Shown: positions 51,098 through 62,943 of the stretch, in pieces | Numbering within the stretch: the stretch's first letter is position 1 | How the letters are laid out: the number at the start of each line of letters is the position of its first letter | NCBI RefSeq assembly: GCF_016461825.1 | Contig: NZ_JAEMNU010000040.1 | Coordinates: forward strand, 29,758-93,757 | DNA length: 64,000 nt | From: Rugamonas violacea | GTDB taxonomy: Bacteria > Pseudomonadota > Gammaproteobacteria > Burkholderiales > Burkholderiaceae_D | Direction of reading: 5' to 3' | The notes under the pieces: generated by a model | The model's input: only the letters and a program-made list of their open reading frames with translations | Told to the model about the DNA's origin: nothing | Databases searched by the model: none | Position numbers and translations under genes: made by a program

Positions 51098-54000
51098 ATG
51101 TTTCATAACTATCTACGCCGCACCGGTTTCCGGCGCCAACTCACCGTCATCGTCTCCGCCGCCATTCTCGGGCTGGCGCTGTTTTCCTCCTTCATGAACG
51201 CCTGGGAAGCGCGCGCCCGCATGCGCGACTACTTCCTCGAACAGGGCCAGCGCATCGCCGACAACCTGGCGCGCCAGTCGACCCTGGCGCTGCTGTTCCA
51301 CTCCGCCGAAAACGCCCGCGACGTGGTCACCACCACCCTCGCCTTCCCCGACGTGGAAGGCCTGCGCATCATCGACAACCGCCAGCGCGTGCTGCTGGTG
51401 CGCGCCGAACCGGAGGTGCGTTTGACCACGGCGCCGGCCGGCAAGGCCAATCCGGCCCGCGCCAGCCTGGTCGGCGAGAGCGACGACGCCTGGCTGTTCG
51501 GCGCGCCGGTCTACGGCGGCCAGGCCGAGGCCTCGCCGTTCGAGGTGCAGGACCACCAGCCGCAGCTGCTCGGCTATGTCCAGGTCCAGGTCAGCAAGAA
51601 CACCCTGCAGCGGCTGACCCTGTCGCTGTTGCTGGGCAACCTGGCGATCACCCTGTCGTTCGCCGTCATCCTGCTCGGCCTGGTCAGCCTGCTGACGCGC
51701 CACATGATCAACCCGCTCAACGCCCTGTCGACCTTGATGCGCCGCGCCCAGGCCGGCGAGTCCGGCATGCGCGCCGCGCCCGACGGGCCGCGCGACCTGA
51801 TCGAGATGGGCTCGGCCTTCAACCAGATGATGAACGTGCTGGAGCAGCGCGAGGCCGAGTTGAAGGACTCGCGCGACGCCGCCGTCAGCATGGCGCTGAT
51901 GAAGGCGCAGTTCGCCGCCACCGTCAGCCACGAGGTGCGCACCCCGCTCAACGGCGTGGTCGGCATGCTCGACATGCTCAAGGAAATGCATCTGAACCAG
52001 CGGCAGCAGGAATGCGTCGACGTCGCCTGGAACTCCTCGCGCACCTTGATCGACCTGATCAACAACATCCTCGACTTCTCCAAGATGGACGCCGGCAAGC
52101 TGGCGCTCGAGGAGGTCGACTTCGACCTGCGCAAGCTGCTCGAAGAAGTGATCGAGCTGGTGGCCCGGCCGGCGCAGCAAAAAGGCGTCGAAGTGGCCTA
52201 CCTGTTGGCGCCCGGCGTGCCCGAACGGATCAACGGCGACTCGCTGCGGCTGCGCCAGATCCTCATCAACCTGCTCGGCAACGCCGTCAAGTTCACCGAG
52301 CGCGGCGAGGTGGCGGTGCGCATCGCCCTGGCCGAGGCCGACGCCGCGGCGCCCTTCGGCCTGTCCTTCGAGGTGCGCGACAGCGGCATCGGCATGAGCC
52401 AGGAGGCCCAGCAGCACCTGTTCGAATCCTACGTCCAGCCCGACCCGTCGACCACCCGCCGCTTCGGCGGCACCGGCCTCGGCCTGGCCATCTGCAAACA
52501 GCTGGTCGGCCTGCTGGGCGGCGCCATCTCGGTGGCCAGCGCGCCCGGCACCGGCACCACCTTCGTCTTCTCGATCCGCTGCCGCCCGGCCGCCCAGCAG
52601 CCGGCCGCCGCGGTCGACGCCACGCTGGCCGGCCGCCGCGTGCTGGCGGTCGACGCCAGCGCGGTGGTGCGCGAATTCCTCGACGGCGTGTTCGGCCGCG
52701 CCGGCATCCACGGCTTCGTCACCGGCTCCGGCCTGGCCGCGCTCGACGAGTTGAAGACCGCCGCCGCCGCCGGCCAGCCGTATGCCGTCGTGGTGCTCGA
52801 CCTGCACGCCACCGACGAACACGGCGCCGCGCTGGGCCGCCGCATCGAGGCCGCCGGCCTGGTGCCGCAACTGCTGGTGCTCGACCGCCACGGCCCGGCC
52901 GGCGGCGGCGCCCTGCTCAGCGGCCACGCCACGCTGGGCAAACCGCTGCGCCAGGAACGCCTGCTGGCCGCGCTGCGCGAGTTGCTGGCCGGCCGCCACG
53001 CCGCCGAGGCGCCGCGCCTGGCGCTGCCGGCAGGCGCGCCGGGACGCCAGTTCCGCGTGCTGGTGGCCGAGGACAACCGCACCAACCAGATGGTCGCCGC
53101 CGGCATGCTGGCGATGAACGGCTGCGTCTGCGAATTCGCCTCCAACGGCCGCGAGGCCGTCGAAGCGGCGCAGCGCGACCGCTTCGACCTGATCCTGATG
53201 GACTGCAGCATGCCGGAGATGGACGGCTACGAAGCCACCGCCCACATCCGCGTCGCCGAGGAAGCGCTGGGCCGCCGCACGCCGCTGGTGGCGATGACCG
53301 CCAACACCCAGCGCGGCGACGCCGAAAAATGCATGGCCGCCGGCATGGACGACTACCTGGCCAAGCCGATCACCCTGGTCGAGCTGCGCCACAAGCTGGA
53401 GCGCTGGCTGCCGCACGGCGCGGCCGCGCACGCCGCCGAGGCCGAGGCCGAGCCGCAGCAGGACTGCGACGGCGGCGCCGAGGCGGGCGGCGACGGCAAG
53501 ACCGTCCGCGCCGCCGGCCACGAGATCGACGCCGCCGAACTGCTGCTCGACAGCACCGACCAGGTCGACCTCACGCTGGCGGTCGACCGCGCCGTCTTCG
53601 ACAAGCTGCGCGAGATCCTCGGCGCGGCGCTGCCGCACGCCATCTCGCCCTTCCTCGAAGACACGCCGACCTACCTGAACGAGCTGGAACACGCCGTGCA
53701 GGACGGCGACAGCGAGGCGGCGCGGGCCCGCGCCCACGCCCTCAAGGGCTCGTCCGGCAACCTCGGCGCCAACGCCCTGGCCGAACTAGCCGAACAGGCC
53801 GAGCACCTGGCCATCGCCCACCAGGTGGCGCAGATCGCGCCGTTGCTGCCGCGCCTGCGCGCCGCCTACCACGAGGTGGCCGCCTTCCTCACCGGCGAGG
53901 TGGCGGCCGACGCCTTCGACGCCGAGGGACCGCAGGAGGAGCTGGCCCAGGTGCTGATCGTCGACGACGACCGCAGCACCCGCAGCACCCTGCGCTACAT

Positions 54001-55633
54001 TTTGCAGCGCGACGGCTTCCAGGTCGAAGAGGCGGCCGACGGCGCCCAGGCGCTGGCCATGCTCAAGCGCTTCCAGCCCGACGTGATCCTGATGGACGCG
54101 GTGATGCCGGTGATGGACGGCTTCACCGCCTGCGCCCGCATGCAGGAACTGCCCGGCGGCAGCGCGATACCGGTGTTGATGATCACCGCCCTGCAGGACA
54201 ACTCCTCGGTCGAACGCGCCTTCGCCGCCGGCGCCAGCGACTACATCCCCAAGCCGATCCACTACGCCGTGCTGTCGCAGCGGGTGCGCCGCATCATCGA
54301 GGCCAACCGCGCCGAGAAACGCATCCGCCACCTGGCCTACAACGACCTGCTCACCGGCCTGCCCAACCGCACCCTGTTCTTCGAGCTGCTCGGCCAGGGC
54401 ATCGAACAGGCCAAGACCGCCAAGGGCCAACTGGCCGTGCTGTTCATGGATCTGGACCGCTTCAAGTACGTCAACGACAACCTCGGCCACGACGTCGGCG
54501 ACCGTCTGCTGGTGGCGGTGGCGCAGCGCGTGCGCCATAGCGTGCGCAACGTCGACACCGTGGCCCGCCTGGGCGGCGACGAGTTCACCGTGGTGCTCGG
54601 CGATCTGGAGGGACCGGCGGCGGCGGCCACGGCGGCGCACAACATCTGCCGCGTGCTGGCCGCGCCGTTCCAGATCGACGGCCACGACATCTTCGTCACC
54701 AGCAGCGTCGGCATCGCCATCTACCCGCACGACGGCACCGACGTCGCCACCCTGGTCAAGCACGCCGACAGCGCCATGTACCGCGCCAAGAAGACCAACA
54801 CCGGCTTCCAGTTCTACGAGGCCTCGATGGAGCAGTCGATCTCCGAGCACGTGCGGCTGGAGAGCGATCTGCGCCGCGCCCTGGAGCAGCAGCAGCTGGA
54901 GGTCTACTACCAGCCGCAGGCGATGTTGTCGACCGGCCGCATCGTCGCCATGGAGGCGTTGGTGCGCTGGCGCCATCCGACCCGTGGCATGGTGGCGCCG
55001 GTCGAGTTCATCCCGCTGGCCGAGGAGACCGGCTTGATCAACCCGCTCGGCGACTGGGTGCTGCGCACCGCCTGCGCGCAACTCAAGGAGTGGATAGAAC
55101 AGGGCCTGCCGCCGCTGCGCGTGGCGGTCAACCTGTCGGTGCGCCAGCTGCTGCAGAAGGACTTCGCCGCCTCGGTCGAGGCGGCGCTGGCCGACACCGG
55201 CCTGCCGCCCAACCTGCTGGAACTGGAGATCACCGAAAGCACCTTGATGGAGAACGCCGAGGACACCTTGAAAGCGCTGCACCGCCTGCGCAATCTCGGC
55301 GTGCGGCTGTCGATCGACGACTTCGGCACCGGCTACTCGTCCTTGTCCTACCTGAAGCGCTTCCCGGTCGACATCATCAAGATCGACCGCTCCTTTGTGC
55401 GCGACGTGCCGCAGGACGCCGACGACGCCGCCATCGTCACCGCCATCATCGCGCTGGCCCACAGCCTGCGCCTGGAGGTGGTGGCCGAGGGCGTCGAAAC
55501 CCTGGCCCAGCTGCAATTCCTGCGCGCCAAGCATTGCGACCTGCTGCAGGGCTACCACCTGAGCCAGGCCGTGCCGGCGGCGCAGTTCGCCGAGCTGGTG
55601 CGCGAGCAGGAGGCGGCGCTGCTGCGCGCCTGA
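51098..55633 (+). CDS. hybrid histidine kinase with three receivers, Hpt, GGDEF and EAL domains
   Basis: 1511 residues. TM1 15-33; periplasmic CHASE8-like region with [23 protein letters not shown]2 about 177-200; HAMP; HisKA with His in [12 protein letters not shown]; HATPase ([21 protein letters not shown]); a degenerate receiver (about 510-620, [10 protein letters not shown]); receiver 2 ([22 protein letters not shown]); Hpt ([16 protein letters not shown]); receiver 3 ([22 protein letters not shown]); GGDEF with intact LGGDEFTVV and an RxxD inhibitory site (RNVD) five residues before it; EAL with [10 protein letters not shown] and [10 protein letters not shown]. Phosphorelay and c-di-GMP turnover in one chain. 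The binding-protein genes just upstream suggest a periplasmic input. Confidence 0.93.
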   Translation: MFHNYLRRTGFRRQLTVIVSAAILGLALFSSFMNAWEARARMRDYFLEQGQRIADNLARQSTLALLFHSAENARDVVTTTLAFPDVEGLRIIDNRQRVLLVRAEPEVRLTTAPAGKANPARASLVGESDDAWLFGAPVYGGQAEASPFEVQDHQPQLLGYVQVQVSKNTLQRLTLSLLLGNLAITLSFAVILLGLVSLLTRHMINPLNALSTLMRRAQAGESGMRAAPDGPRDLIEMGSAFNQMMNVLEQREAELKDSRDAAVSMALMKAQFAATVSHEVRTPLNGVVGMLDMLKEMHLNQRQQECVDVAWNSSRTLIDLINNILDFSKMDAGKLALEEVDFDLRKLLEEVIELVARPAQQKGVEVAYLLAPGVPERINGDSLRLRQILINLLGNAVKFTERGEVAVRIALAEADAAAPFGLSFEVRDSGIGMSQEAQQHLFESYVQPDPSTTRRFGGTGLGLAICKQLVGLLGGAISVASAPGTGTTFVFSIRCRPAAQQPAAAVDATLAGRRVLAVDASAVVREFLDGVFGRAGIHGFVTGSGLAALDELKTAAAAGQPYAVVVLDLHATDEHGAALGRRIEAAGLVPQLLVLDRHGPAGGGALLSGHATLGKPLRQERLLAALRELLAGRHAAEAPRLALPAGAPGRQFRVLVAEDNRTNQMVAAGMLAMNGCVCEFASNGREAVEAAQRDRFDLILMDCSMPEMDGYEATAHIRVAEEALGRRTPLVAMTANTQRGDAEKCMAAGMDDYLAKPITLVELRHKLERWLPHGAAAHAAEAEAEPQQDCDGGAEAGGDGKTVRAAGHEIDAAELLLDSTDQVDLTLAVDRAVFDKLREILGAALPHAISPFLEDTPTYLNELEHAVQDGDSEAARARAHALKGSSGNLGANALAELAEQAEHLAIAHQVAQIAPLLPRLRAAYHEVAAFLTGEVAADAFDAEGPQEELAQVLIVDDDRSTRSTLRYILQRDGFQVEEAADGAQALAMLKRFQPDVILMDAVMPVMDGFTACARMQELPGGSAIPVLMITALQDNSSVERAFAAGASDYIPKPIHYAVLSQRVRRIIEANRAEKRIRHLAYNDLLTGLPNRTLFFELLGQGIEQAKTAKGQLAVLFMDLDRFKYVNDNLGHDVGDRLLVAVAQRVRHSVRNVDTVARLGGDEFTVVLGDLEGPAAAATAAHNICRVLAAPFQIDGHDIFVTSSVGIAIYPHDGTDVATLVKHADSAMYRAKKTNTGFQFYEASMEQSISEHVRLESDLRRALEQQQLEVYYQPQAMLSTGRIVAMEALVRWRHPTRGMVAPVEFIPLAEETGLINPLGDWVLRTACAQLKEWIEQGLPPLRVAVNLSVRQLLQKDFAASVEAALADTGLPPNLLELEITESTLMENAEDTLKALHRLRNLGVRLSIDDFGTGYSSLSYLKRFPVDIIKIDRSFVRDVPQDADDAAIVTAIIALAHSLRLEVVAEGVETLAQLQFLRAKHCDLLQGYHLSQAVPAAQFAELVREQEAALLRA

Positions 55634-55675
55634 GCCGCCCTTCCGCATCCTTCCGCCAACTTCCGCCACACCAAG

Positions 55676-55708
55676 GCCGGGTCCGCTTCAAGCGGTCCCG
55701 GCTTTTTT
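55676..55708 (+). terminator. Rho-independent terminator of the kinase gene
   Basis: GCCGGGTCCGCTT and AAGCGGTCCCGGC pair with one mismatch, closed by no loop bases to speak of, followed by TTTTTT. Confidence 0.85.
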
Positions 55709-55744
55709 CCGTCAAGGCGCAGGCTTACCCCACAGGCAAAAGCC

Positions 55745-55822
55745 AGGGTCAGACCCAGCGGGTCTGACCCTAGTTTCTGCCGCTGGGTTTTGCCGCTGGT
55801 TTCTGCCGCTGGGTTTTGCCGC
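55745..55822. repeat. inverted repeat plus short direct repeats
   Basis: AGGGTCAGACCC-AGC-GGGTCTGACCCT is a perfect 12-bp dyad (55745-55771), followed by two copies of a unit of about 25 bases containing TTTCTGCCGCTGGGTTTTGC. The dyad resembles the element after purT at 15660. Such GGTC/GACC dyads are probably dispersed repeats in this genome. Confidence 0.7.
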
Positions 55823-56075
55823 CGCCTCATGGTAAGTGACTGTTCCCATCCAAATCCCACGTCGGTTGTATTGCCAATTTGAAATTATAAATACCTTATA
55901 GACATAAAAATTTAGCCAATTCTATCTAAAAGTAACAACTCTCCTTGTTTTTAGGCTATTATTGCGCCGCAACATAATTTGCCTTTGAGCAAATAATGTT
56001 TTCGTCTAGATATCACTTTTGTTTCGGCTCACCGCATTCCTGCCTGGCCGATCAATCAACATTGAGGAGCTTCGC
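55823..56075 (+). promoter_or_regulatory. A+T-rich upstream region of the ThDP-enzyme operon
   Basis: 253 bases without a gene. 55860-56010 is strikingly A+T-rich for this genome. Candidate hexamers are unclear. Ends with GAGGAG 7 bases before the ATG, a very strong ribosome site. An activator or H-NS-type silencer site is possible but not shown. Confidence 0.5.
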
Positions 56076-57953
56076 ATGTTTGACACCGTCGAGTTTGAAG
56101 ATCAATCCCCCCTGCTGCAACGCAGCGCCCCCCTCTCCACCACGCTGCCGGCCCCGGTCGACGGCCACGTCATGGACATGGCCGACCTGCTGGTCGCCTA
56201 CCTGGAGCAACTGGGCGTCGACTACGTCTTCGGCATCCCCGGCGGCGCCATCGAGCCACTCTACAACGCCATCGCCCGCAACCAGCGCCGTGGCGGCAAC
56301 CTCAGCCACATCGTCGCCCGCCACGAGGCCGGCGCCGCCTTCATGGCCGACGGCTACGCCCGCGAAACCGGCAAGATCGGCGTTTGCGTCGCCACTTCCG
56401 GCCCCGGCGCGACCAACCTGATCACCGCCGTCGCCACCGCCTACGGCAACGACGTGCCGATGCTGGTCATTACCGGCCAGCCCGCCCTGCCCTCGTTCGG
56501 CAAGCACACGCTGCAGGAATCGACCTGCACCGGCATCGACGTGCTCAGCATGTTCCGTCCCTGCACCCGCTACAACTCGCTGGTGTCGCACCCGATGCAG
56601 CTGGAGTGGAAGCTGGTCACGGCGCTGCAACACGCCACCCGCGCGCCGTTCGGCCCGGTGCACCTGAGCGTGCCGGTCGACGTGTTCCGCGCCCCGGCCA
56701 AGCAAAGCGGCCCGGCCTACGACATGGCCGCGCTGCTGCGCCCTTCGTCGCTGATCGACGTGCCCGCCGTCGACCGGCTGCTGGCCATGCTGGCCGCGTC
56801 GCGCAACGTCGTGCTGCTGATCGGCCCCGCCTGCGGCGAGGCGATCGACCTGATCATGCAGTTCGCCACGCTGAAGGGCGCGACCTTCATCGTGCCGCCC
56901 GACGGCAAGGGCCTGGTCAGCACCCACCATCCGCTGTATCGCGGCGTGTTCGGCTTCGGCGGCCACGCTTCGGCCGAGGCGACGCTGCGCGACGAGTCGG
57001 TCGACCTGATCCTAGCCATCGGCAGCACCATGGGCGAATGGAACACGGCCGGCTGGTGCGACAGCCTGCTCAACGAGCGCCTGGTGCACATCGACGAGTG
57101 CGAGGAGCATCTGGCCCGTTCGCCGATGGCGCGCATGCACCTGCGCGGCGGCCTGCGCCCGGTGTTCCAGCGTCTGGTGACGCGCATCCTGGAAGTGCAG
57201 GAACAGGCCGACGTGACGGTGGAGCGGCGCCGCGCCGCCCGCGAGCTGTGCAACAAGGAGTGGGAAGCCGGCAGCCTCCTGGCCGATCCGGCCGCCTTCC
57301 ACAGCGACGCCGTGCCGCTGGCGCCGCCGCGCCTGATGAATGAGCTGGGCCGGCTGTTCCCGCCCACCACCCGCTTCCTGGCCGACGCCGGCAACAGCGT
57401 CGCCTGGGCCACCCACTATCTGCAACCGGAAGACCGCCGCATGGCCACCGCCGGCCTGCCGCGCGGCATCCGCAGCGAGCGCCGCAGCGCCGGCGGCTGG
57501 CTGCGCCTGACCGGCCACTTCGCGCCGATGGGCTGGGCCATCGGCGCCGCCGTCGGCACCGCCGCCGCCAACCCGGCCGCGCCGGTGGTCTGCATCACCG
57601 GCGACGGCAGCATGCTGATGAGCGGCCAAGAGCTGTCGACGGCGGTGGCCGAACAGCTGTGCGTGATCTTCGTGGTCCTCAACGACGCCGCCTACGGCAT
57701 GGTCAAGCACGGCCAGCGCCTGGGCGGCGGCGAGCAGATCGGCTACGCCCTGCCGCCGACCGACTTCGCCATGCTGTCGCGCGCCCTCGGTGGCCGCGGC
57801 CACACCATCCACTCGGCCGCCGACCTGGCCGCGCTCGACATCAAAGCCATCTGCAACCATCCCGGCCCGACCCTGCTCGACGTCTACATCGACCCGGAAC
57901 AGGTGCCGCCCATCGGCAGCCGCATGCGCGTGCTGCTGGAGGACGGTCAATAA
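56076..57953 (+). CDS. ThDP-dependent acetolactate-synthase-like enzyme
   Basis: A 625-residue enzyme with the three-domain ThDP fold. Catalytic Glu in IVARHEAGAAFMADGYA; central Rossmann domain; the ThDP-Mg motif GDGSMLMSGQELSTAVAEQL with VLNDAAYGM. IlvB-like segments GVDYVFGIPGGAIEPLYNAI and ATSGPGATNLITAVATAYG mark decarboxylase/carboligases. It is longer than IlvB (about 570), with a 45-residue N-terminal tail. No small regulatory subunit is present, so it is not the housekeeping acetolactate synthase. It should condense pyruvate or another 2-oxoacid with an acceptor. Its TAA overlaps the next ATG (TAATG). Confidence 0.9.
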   Translation: MFDTVEFEDQSPLLQRSAPLSTTLPAPVDGHVMDMADLLVAYLEQLGVDYVFGIPGGAIEPLYNAIARNQRRGGNLSHIVARHEAGAAFMADGYARETGKIGVCVATSGPGATNLITAVATAYGNDVPMLVITGQPALPSFGKHTLQESTCTGIDVLSMFRPCTRYNSLVSHPMQLEWKLVTALQHATRAPFGPVHLSVPVDVFRAPAKQSGPAYDMAALLRPSSLIDVPAVDRLLAMLAASRNVVLLIGPACGEAIDLIMQFATLKGATFIVPPDGKGLVSTHHPLYRGVFGFGGHASAEATLRDESVDLILAIGSTMGEWNTAGWCDSLLNERLVHIDECEEHLARSPMARMHLRGGLRPVFQRLVTRILEVQEQADVTVERRRAARELCNKEWEAGSLLADPAAFHSDAVPLAPPRLMNELGRLFPPTTRFLADAGNSVAWATHYLQPEDRRMATAGLPRGIRSERRSAGGWLRLTGHFAPMGWAIGAAVGTAAANPAAPVVCITGDGSMLMSGQELSTAVAEQLCVIFVVLNDAAYGMVKHGQRLGGGEQIGYALPPTDFAMLSRALGGRGHTIHSAADLAALDIKAICNHPGPTLLDVYIDPEQVPPIGSRMRVLLEDGQ

Positions 57954-58855
57954 TGGCGCAACTCGACAAATCGGACGCCGCCTTGGAGCAGACGTCGCGC
58001 GCGCCGTCCAGGCTAGACTACAACCACGACATCGACCTCGATCTGGCGATCGACGCGGCGGCCGACCTGCGCGTGGCGCTCAGCGCCGCCTCCGCCGCCA
58101 GGCAGTCCGGCAAACTGGCCGGCAAGGTGGCCCTGGTCACCGGCGGCAGCAGCGGCATCGGCCTGGCCAGCGCGCTGCTGTTCCAGAACGAGGGCGCCCA
58201 CATCGCCATCACCGGGCGCGATCCGGCCGGCCTGGCGATGGCCGGTTCGGTGCTCGACGGCCAGGCGCTGGTGATGCGCAGCGACGCCGGCCAGGTCGGC
58301 GAAATCGCCGCCGCCATGGCCCAGGTCAAGCAGCGCTACGGCCATCTCGACGTCCTGTTCATCAACGCCGGCATCGCCAGCCCGGCGCCGATCGAACAGG
58401 TCACCGAGGCTTCGTTCGACGCCCAACTGGCGGTCAACCTGAAGGGTGTCTTCTTCACCATCCAGCAGGCCTTGCCGCTGCTGCGTCCCGGCGCCAGCGT
58501 GATCGTCACCACCTCGATCACCAACCAACTCGGCTCGCCCAACTTCAGCGTCTACGGCGCCGCCAAGGCCGGCCTGCGCTCGCTGGTCAAGTCGCTCGGC
58601 CTGGAGCTGATCGGTCGCGGCATCCGCGTCAACGCCATCAGCCCCGGCCCGATCGCCACGCCGATGTTCGACCGCCTCGGCCTGCCCGACGCGCTGGCCG
58701 CCGCCAAGAAGCAGGCCATCGCCGACAAGTCGCCCAGCCGCCGCTTCGGCAGCGCCGACGAGGTGGCCAAGGCCGCCCTGTTCCTGGCCTGCGCCGACTC
58801 GTCCTACATGGTCGGCGAAGAGATCGTCGTCGACGGCGGCATGAGCCTGTTGTGA
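57953..58855 (+). CDS. short-chain dehydrogenase/reductase (SDR)
   Basis: A 300-residue classical SDR with a 60-residue N-terminal tail (DYNHDIDLDLAIDAAADLRV). NAD(P)-loop VTGGSSGIGLA, NAG in VLFINAGIAS, catalytic Ser in TTSITN, YGAAKAG (Y-x3-K), and the end PSRRFGSADEVAKAALFLAC then VVDGGMSLL. It probably reduces or dehydrogenates the ketone made by the ThDP enzyme. Position in the loop after the Gly-rich motif shows GRD, suggesting NADP(H). The acidic tail is unusual for the family and may mediate contact with a partner. Confidence 0.92.
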   Translation: MAQLDKSDAALEQTSRAPSRLDYNHDIDLDLAIDAAADLRVALSAASAARQSGKLAGKVALVTGGSSGIGLASALLFQNEGAHIAITGRDPAGLAMAGSVLDGQALVMRSDAGQVGEIAAAMAQVKQRYGHLDVLFINAGIASPAPIEQVTEASFDAQLAVNLKGVFFTIQQALPLLRPGASVIVTTSITNQLGSPNFSVYGAAKAGLRSLVKSLGLELIGRGIRVNAISPGPIATPMFDRLGLPDALAAAKKQAIADKSPSRRFGSADEVAKAALFLACADSSYMVGEEIVVDGGMSLL

Positions 58856-59720
58856 TGGCCGCACCCCTGCCCGACACCGGCACCAACGCCAACGCCAACG
58901 CCAGCAACGCCGGCGGCGCGCCGACGCCGTCGCCGCGCGACCTGATCCACACCCGCATCTGGCAGGAAGAGCCCGAGCCGGACAACCCCTTCGCCACCCG
59001 CGCCGCCTACTGCCGTGGCTACGACGTGTTTGGCGAGTTGGTCGGCCGCGCCAGTTGGGTCGAGATGCTGCTGCTGTTGCTGCGCGACGAGCGCCCAACA
59101 GCGGCCGCCGTCGCCACGCTGGAGGCGCTGGCCGTGGCGCTGGCCAATCCCGGCCCGCGCGAAGCCTCGGTGCACGCCGCCATGTGCGGCGGCGTCGGCG
59201 GCTCGACCGCCGCCGCCAGCCTGATCGCCGCGCTGTCGGTCGGCGCCGGCCGCAACGGCGGCGCGCGCGACGTCCACGACGCCATGCTGCTGTGGCAGCG
59301 CTGCGGCACCGACCTGGCCGCCTGGGCCGACTACGACCCGGCGCCGGCCGGCGAACCGATGCAGGTCTGGCCCGCCGCCGGCCGCCTGCCCGGCTTCGAG
59401 CCGCACGGCGTGTCGACCACCACCGTGGTGCGGCAATTGCTGACCACCCTGGCCGGCCTGCGGGCCGGGCCGCGCTGCGCCTGGCTGCTGGAGCGGCTGG
59501 AAACGCTGCGCCTGACCATCGGCCTGCCGCTGGCGATCAGCGGCGTCGCCGCCGCCGCCTTGGCCGACCTGGGCCTGACGCCGGACGAGGGCGAGATGCT
59601 CTACTTGTTGCTGCGCCTGCCGGGCGCCGCCGCCCACGCGCTGGAGCAAAAAGCCGGCGGCTTCCGCCAGTTCCCTTTCTACCCGCTGGAGCTCGACCCA
59701 GCCGCGACGCCGGAGGCGCC

Positions 59721-59724
<4 letters not shown>
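58855..59724 (+). CDS. citrate-synthase-fold protein 1
   Basis: A 289-residue protein resembling citryl-CoA lyase and short citrate synthases: IWQEEPEPDNPFATRAAYCR, GYDVFGELVGRASWVEMLLL, SVHAAMCGGVGGSTAAASLI, ALSVGAGRNGGARDVHDAM and GLPLAISGVAAAALADLGLT. Canonical enzymes have a His before GGA (here Asn, RNGGA) and an Asp in the NVDG-like segment (here Ser, AISG). On this reading the usual catalytic residues are changed, so it may be catalytic in a different way or act with its partner as a heteromer. ATG overlaps the SDR stop by one base (TGATG). Confidence 0.75.
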
Positions 59725-60758
<1,034 letters not shown>

Positions 60759-60821
60759 TTTTTTGTACATTTGTTACGGATGCCGCGCTACAATGCAAAA
60801 AACATTCCCAGGAGATAGGTT

Positions 60822-62927
60822 TTGAAGGCTAAGTACGCATACCCTCTTTATCTGGCTGCAGCCCTCACCATTCCTCCCATGCAAGCGCTGGCGCAGAATC
60901 CCAGCGACGAAGACGAGCTCACCCTGGTCTACGGCGACAACGACAGCGTCAGCATCGCCACCGGCAACGTGCAGGCCCTGCGCCGCGCCCCGGCGGTCGC
61001 CTCGGTGATCACGGCGGCCGACATCGCGGCGATCGGTGCCAGCGACCTCGACCAGGTGCTCGAAGGCGTCGCCGGCATCCACGTCAACCGCAGCGCCAAC
61101 AACTATTCCCCCCTGTACGTGGTGCGCGGCATCGTCAGCCAAGTCACGCCGCAGGTGCTGGTGTTGCAGAACGGCGTGCCGATCACCACCGTCTACCAGG
61201 GCAACAAGGGCAATCTGTGGGGCGGCTATCCGGTCGAACACATCGCCCGCATCGAGATCATTCGCGGCCCCGGCTCGGCGCTGTACGGCTCGGACGCCTT
61301 CTCCGGCGTCATCAACATCATCACCAAGGGCGCCGCCGAGACGCCGGGCACCGAGATCGGCGCCCGCCTCGCCTCCTTCCAGACGCGCGACGTCTGGCTG
61401 CAGCACGGCGGCAAGCTCGGCTCGGTCGACGTCGCCGCCTACCTGCGCGTCGGCGAGAGCGACGGCCAAAAGAGCATCATCGACGCCGACGCCCAGAGCC
61501 GCAACGACAAACTGTTCGGCACCCGCGCCAGCCTCGCACCCGGCCCCGTCAACACCGGCTACGAGGCGGTCGACGCCAACCTCGACCTGGCGCGCGGCCA
61601 GTGGCGCGCCCGCTTCGGCTACAAGCTGCGCGACAAGCTCGGCACCGGCGCCGGCATCGCCTCGGCGCTCGACCCGGTCGGCCAGCAGAAGAGCGAACGC
61701 TACACCAGCAACCTGAGCTGGGCCGATCCGCAGTTCAGCCGCGACTGGGGCCTGGGCGCCTCGGCCAGCACGCTGCAATACACCCAACTGATCCCGGTCG
61801 ACTTCAACCTGCTGCCGCCCGGCACCGCCCTGCCCAGCGGGAAATTCCCCAACGGCATGATCGGCGGCCCGGAAATCTGGGAACGCCAGTTGCGCCTGTC
61901 CGCCTTCGCCGACTACAGCGGCATGAGCGGCCACCACTGGCGCATCGGCGTCGGCCACGACGACCTCGACATGTACCGCAGCCGCGAGCGGCGCAACTTC
62001 AACTACGCCCCCAACGGCGCGCCGATTCCGCTGCCCGGGGTGGTCGAATTCTCCGGCGTCAACTCCTTCATCCCGCCGCACCGCCGCAAGATCGACTACC
62101 TGTACCTGCAGGACGAATGGAACCTGGCCAAGGACTGGAACCTGACCGCCGGCGTCCGCCACGACCGCTATTCGGACTTCGGCAACACCACCAATCCGCG
62201 CCTGGCGCTGGTGTGGGACGCCACCTTCGACATGACCGCCAAGCTGTTGTACGGCCGCGCCTTCCGCGCGCCCTCGTTCAACGAAGGCTACGCCGTCAGC
62301 AATCCGGTCACCATGGGCAACCCGAATCTGCAGCCGGAAACCAACGGCACGCTGGAGGCGGTGTTCGCCTGGCAGGCGCGCGCCGACGCCCAGGTCAACA
62401 TGACCCTGTACCGCTACTCGATGAGCAACATCATCCGCACCGTCAACAACCCCGGCGTCGGCACCGGCGCCGCCTACGCCAACACCGGCGACCAGACCGG
62501 CCACGGCCTGGAGGTGGAGAGCAGCTGGAACGTCAACCGCGATTGGCGCCTGCTCGGCAACTACGCCTGGCAGCGTTCGGTCGACGACGCCACCGGCCGC
62601 GACGCCGGCTACGCGCCGCACCACCACCTGTACGGCCGCGCCGACTGGCAGTTCAGCAACGGTTACATCCTCAGCTCGCAGCTGAACTGGGTGGCCGGCC
62701 GCAAGCGCGCCGCCGGCGACGCGCGCGACCCGGTGGCCGACTACACCACGCTGGACATGACCGTGGCAACGCGTCGCGGCCGCCAGCAATGGAACTTCTC
62801 GGCCTCGCTGCGCAACCTGTTCAATGCCGACGCGCGCGAGCCGAGCCTGGCCCCCGGCCTGGCCATCCCGCACGACCTGCCGATGGCGCCGCGCGCCTTG
62901 TCGATACAGGCCGTCTACAAACTGTAG
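60822..62927 (+). CDS. TonB-dependent outer-membrane receptor
   Basis: A 701-residue receptor. Start is a TTG at 60822 with AGGAG before it. Signal peptide KAKYAYPLYLAAALTIPPMQ...LAQ, TonB-box-like stretch, plug domain with SVITAADIAAIGASDLDQVL, RGIVSQVTPQVLVLQNGVPI, the IEIIRGPGSALYGSDAFSGV signature and NIITKG; then a 22-strand barrel ending ALSIQAVYKL. It resembles siderophore/FepA-like receptors more than vitamin B12 ones. It lies 63 bases after the citrate-synthase-like genes, so it could import the metal-loaded product of that unit (inference). Confidence 0.92.
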   Translation: MKAKYAYPLYLAAALTIPPMQALAQNPSDEDELTLVYGDNDSVSIATGNVQALRRAPAVASVITAADIAAIGASDLDQVLEGVAGIHVNRSANNYSPLYVVRGIVSQVTPQVLVLQNGVPITTVYQGNKGNLWGGYPVEHIARIEIIRGPGSALYGSDAFSGVINIITKGAAETPGTEIGARLASFQTRDVWLQHGGKLGSVDVAAYLRVGESDGQKSIIDADAQSRNDKLFGTRASLAPGPVNTGYEAVDANLDLARGQWRARFGYKLRDKLGTGAGIASALDPVGQQKSERYTSNLSWADPQFSRDWGLGASASTLQYTQLIPVDFNLLPPGTALPSGKFPNGMIGGPEIWERQLRLSAFADYSGMSGHHWRIGVGHDDLDMYRSRERRNFNYAPNGAPIPLPGVVEFSGVNSFIPPHRRKIDYLYLQDEWNLAKDWNLTAGVRHDRYSDFGNTTNPRLALVWDATFDMTAKLLYGRAFRAPSFNEGYAVSNPVTMGNPNLQPETNGTLEAVFAWQARADAQVNMTLYRYSMSNIIRTVNNPGVGTGAAYANTGDQTGHGLEVESSWNVNRDWRLLGNYAWQRSVDDATGRDAGYAPHHHLYGRADWQFSNGYILSSQLNWVAGRKRAAGDARDPVADYTTLDMTVATRRGRQQWNFSASLRNLFNADAREPSLAPGLAIPHDLPMAPRALSIQAVYKL

Positions 62928-62943
62928 CGGCCCGCCCCCGCCG

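Noticed and set aside
51113..53737. 874-residue minus-strand open frame
   Set aside because: Antisense to the large kinase; Gln/His/Arg-rich composition typical of high-GC shadow frames, no domain.
60774..62873. 699-residue minus-strand open frame
   Set aside because: Antisense to the TonB receptor; Val/Ala/Asp/Gly repeats, no ribosome site, no motif.
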